Source of the DNA: DATMNR01 sp963702765
GTDB taxonomy: Bacteria; Chloroflexota; Ktedonobacteria; Ktedonobacterales; Ktedonobacteraceae
Assembly: GCA_963702765.1 (NCBI GenBank)
Contig: CAVPEB010000053.1
Span: 96,172-160,171, forward strand
Direction of reading: 5' to 3'
Length of the DNA: 64,000 nucleotides
Below, piece after piece: positions 62,229 to 64,000 of the stretch. The notes under the pieces were generated by a model. It was not told the DNA's origin. It made no database searches and saw only the letters and a list, made by a program, of their open reading frames with translations. A program made the translations under genes and the position numbers. Position 1 is the first letter of the stretch. Each line of letters opens with the position of its first letter.

Positions 62229-62970
62229 TTAAAAAACATTGCTCAATTGGCGGGTGAAGTCAGTAGGAGTTCGGCCGGGTAGCCCAGTTTCTTCAAGCCG
62301 CCTACGAGCCGTTTCCCGGTTCCCGAAACTCTCGCTCGTCGAAGTAGTTTCCGCCGCGTTCTTCGTAGGACTTCTGCTGCCACAACACAGGTAGATGATG
62401 ACGAGGATCGTGTGCCCGACGGCTACCACCTTCATCAACTTTCCGCGCCAAAGCTCAGCGGTGGTTTTGAACCGAGAGGCAGGTGCTCTTGGTATGAGCT
62501 GCGGCACGGGCAGCTTCCACGAGTAGTGTTTGCTGCCAGGGCCTACCCTTGCGCGTCTTGCCGCTCAAGCGTTTACCTGCTCTTTCGCTATTACCCGGAC
62601 ACATCACCGATCGGGGAACCACATGCACTGCCGGGGGAAAGTGCGCCATATCCAGGCCGATCTTAGCAAGAATGCCTTCAGCCGCACGTCGACTATTGCC
62701 TGGAATGGTGCAGAGCGACGCAATAGCCAGTGCCCGCTCGGAGACTCCTCCTCCTGCAGCCTTGCTGCGTTTTCGTTGCTGAGCCGCGGGAGCGCTTCAT
62801 CGAGGGCATCGATCTGCATGAGCCATTCAGTGAGCAAGAAGCGATGATGGGGCTTGTTCATGTTCAGTACGTTTCGTCCGCATCTGCCCACGAGCCAGTT
62901 AGGCCAGGACATCGGGGTCAGTTTGGCCGCCCGCTTGCAGCCAGCCGAAGCGCTGCGTTGAGAGCAGGTA
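62229..62970 (-). pseudogene. IS110-family transposase remnant, several frameshifts
   Basis: Pieces in three frames line up as the C-terminal half of an IS110 transposase: L-T-E-W-L-M-Q-I-D-A-L-D-E-A-L-P-R-L (near 62840), M-C-P-G-N-S-E-R-A-G-K-R-L-S-G-K-T-R-K-G (near 62590), L-L-V-E-A-A-R-A-A-A, then V-A-V-G-H-T-I-L-V-I-I-Y-L (near 62415) and R-R-R-L-E-E-T-G. The N-terminal DEDD catalytic domain is missing. Confidence 0.75.
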
Positions 62971-62999
62971 TATGCAGGACAAAATAGAAGGAGAAGAAG

Positions 63000-63576
63000 A
63001 TGCCAAATGAAATCACTCCTGAAAATCCCCTATCAGGTGATGAAGTCTCTCCCTCAGTGGACCGACCGGCGGTTGCTTCAGGAGACCCCTGCTGCCATTG
63101 CTTCTGCTGCTACTGGGGGTAATTATTCTGTGGGCGGTGGTTTTGGCGTGCGGATGGTGAGTCTGTTTTATTCACATCAGCCGCAAACATCCGTCCCACC
63201 CGTTTCAGACAGTAAAGGCGGCCAGCAAAGCTTACAGCAGGTTTGCGCACCTGCGAGAATCCCACTCAACGTTGTTGTCCAGCATGCTGCTTATGAGATG
63301 CACCTGACAGTCGACCAGGTGAAATCGCAGGTGCATGCTGGGAAAACCTTTGCCCAGATCGCGATAGCTAGACACATAACAGTGCAGCAGTTGCACGTGT
63401 TCGTGATTTATGCACAGCAGCAAGCTTACGACTACTGGCCCGGACTTGGCTGCATCACCTGGCAGGATGAGACAAGCAATATGCAACGTGACCAAGGTGA
63501 GGCGGCACCTAAGGGCTCAGAGTTCACAGGCGTGTTCAAGCTTTTTTCGGCCTACTATCTGGTTCTTTCCCTTTAG
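63000..63576 (+). pseudogene. small membrane-anchored protein, apparently frameshifted
   Basis: Strong SD GAAGGAG just before ATG 63000 gives M-P-N-E-I-T-P-E-N-P-L-S-G-D-E-V then stops. A membrane segment (L-L-P-L-L-L-L-L-L-G-V-I-I-L-W) lies in a second frame near 63100, and the main C-terminal region in a third frame (from 63007) with Q-Q-V-C-A-P-A-R-I-P-L-N-V-V, L-T-V-D-Q-V-K-S-Q-V-H-A-G-K-T-F-A-Q-I-A and I-T-V-Q-Q-L-H. Together they suggest one N-in, C-out protein with two frame changes. Family unnamed. Confidence 0.5.
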
Positions 63577-63632
63577 ATACACACGTGCGTCTTTTTTCTT
63601 GTTAGTAAAAGACATGACAACAGTAAGGACCA

Positions 63633-64000
63633 ATGGTTGAATACCTCTACAACAGCTACCCGCACGGGTGCCCTTGTGGATTTTATGGCGACCCCGTCAA
63701 AGAATGTAGTTGTAGCGCTATGGCCATCTCCCGTTACCAGAAAAAGATCAGCGGTCCCCTCCTGGACCGTATCGACATTCATGTGGAGGTGCCGCGAGTC
63801 GATTACGAGAAACTGGCCGATAAGCGACAGGTGGAAGATTCCAGGACGATCCGCGCACGAGTGCAGGCTGCGCGAGACCGCCAGTTGGAACGCTTCAAGG
63901 GTACGAAGTTGACCTGCAATGCTGAGATGGGGCCGACAGAGGTGCGTGAGTTCTGCCAGACGGATGCGTCACGTGAGAAGTTGCTCAAGGCGGCGGTGCA
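63633..64000 (+). pseudogene. partial second copy of comM (3' part), cut by window end
   Basis: From 63669 the sequence matches comM from 47544 nearly base for base to the window end (corresponding to ~47875), e.g. C-P-C-G-F-Y-G-D-P-V-K-E-C, I-S-R-Y-Q-K-K-I-S-G-P-L-L-D-R-I, E-V-R-E-F-C-Q-T-D-A-S. An in-frame ATG at 63633 adds unrelated M-V-E-Y-L-Y-N-S-Y-P-H-G. The Lon-like and Walker A parts are absent. The copy may continue beyond the window. Confidence 0.9.

Noticed and set aside
62412..62847. Plus-strand frames at 62.4-62.8 kb
   Set aside because: They lie antisense to the IS110 transposase remnant and show no family pattern.

Overview
The window looks like a chromosome segment of a Ktedonobacteria-type member of the Chloroflexota. 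This is inferred from the mosaic of SARP/BTAD regulators, a GH63-type glucosidase, RecD2, a PduO-type cobalamin adenosyltransferase, an IscB nuclease with its upstream RNA (an IscB of Ktedonobacter racemifer is a known example), abundant IS and group II elements, and strong Gly/Pro-rich lineage-specific small proteins. No rRNA or plasmid marker is present to prove it.

Layout. 1-7.3 kb: end of a LysR regulator, small unknown genes, a degenerate Nudix/NrtR-like gene next to pduO, then a minus-strand run (HhH protein over a decayed VOC gene, two unknown proteins, a tryptophan-repeat protein, an 80-aa protein) behind a SARP regulator. 7.8-24.2 kb: ordinary metabolism and repair: glucosidase, thiolase-like plus DUF35 pair, PHP phosphatase, a frameshifted O-methyltransferase, DUF308 protein, methyltransferase, recD2, sulfurtransferase, sufU-type scaffold, uracil-DNA glycosylase, a frameshifted flavin reductase, and a secreted CHAP/FG-GAP protein split by a frameshift.

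24.4-31.4 kb is the most unusual part. Three tRNA-Val(GAC) units share one promoter. Two are cut at exactly the same base (after the anticodon loop) by the 5' end of a group II intron. The second tRNA is completed 3.2 kb downstream after a full intron with its maturase. A complete third tRNA-Val with its own terminator sits inside that intron. The 3' end of the first tRNA is found only at 31.37 kb, right against the right end of a TnpB element, beyond an ISL3 element. The arrangement is nested like brackets.

31.4-40.4 kb: a classical minus-strand operon rpsB-tsf-pyrH-frr-uppS-cdsA-dxr-rseP-ispG (translation, UMP kinase, isoprenoid and lipid precursors, membrane protease). 40.7-44.6 kb: a promoter, cobalamin riboswitch and btuF-btuC-btuD (btuD with a +1 frameshift). 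44.7-48 kb: MoaD/ThiS-like protein, MFS transporter, comM.

From about 50 kb the base composition becomes visibly GC-rich: radC, a HhH-GPD glycosylase, a receiver protein lacking its phosphoacceptor Asp, an IscB element with a structured upstream RNA, a second SARP regulator and a four-gene minus-strand cluster (class-I glutamine amidotransferase, membrane transporter, 2-hydroxyacid dehydrogenase, PLP decarboxylase). The window ends in a second, 5'-truncated copy of comM, so this GC-rich segment is bracketed by direct repeats of the comM 3' region. Several genes carry single-base frameshifts (13.97, 21.3, 23.7, 43.62 kb), which may be real decay or assembly errors.
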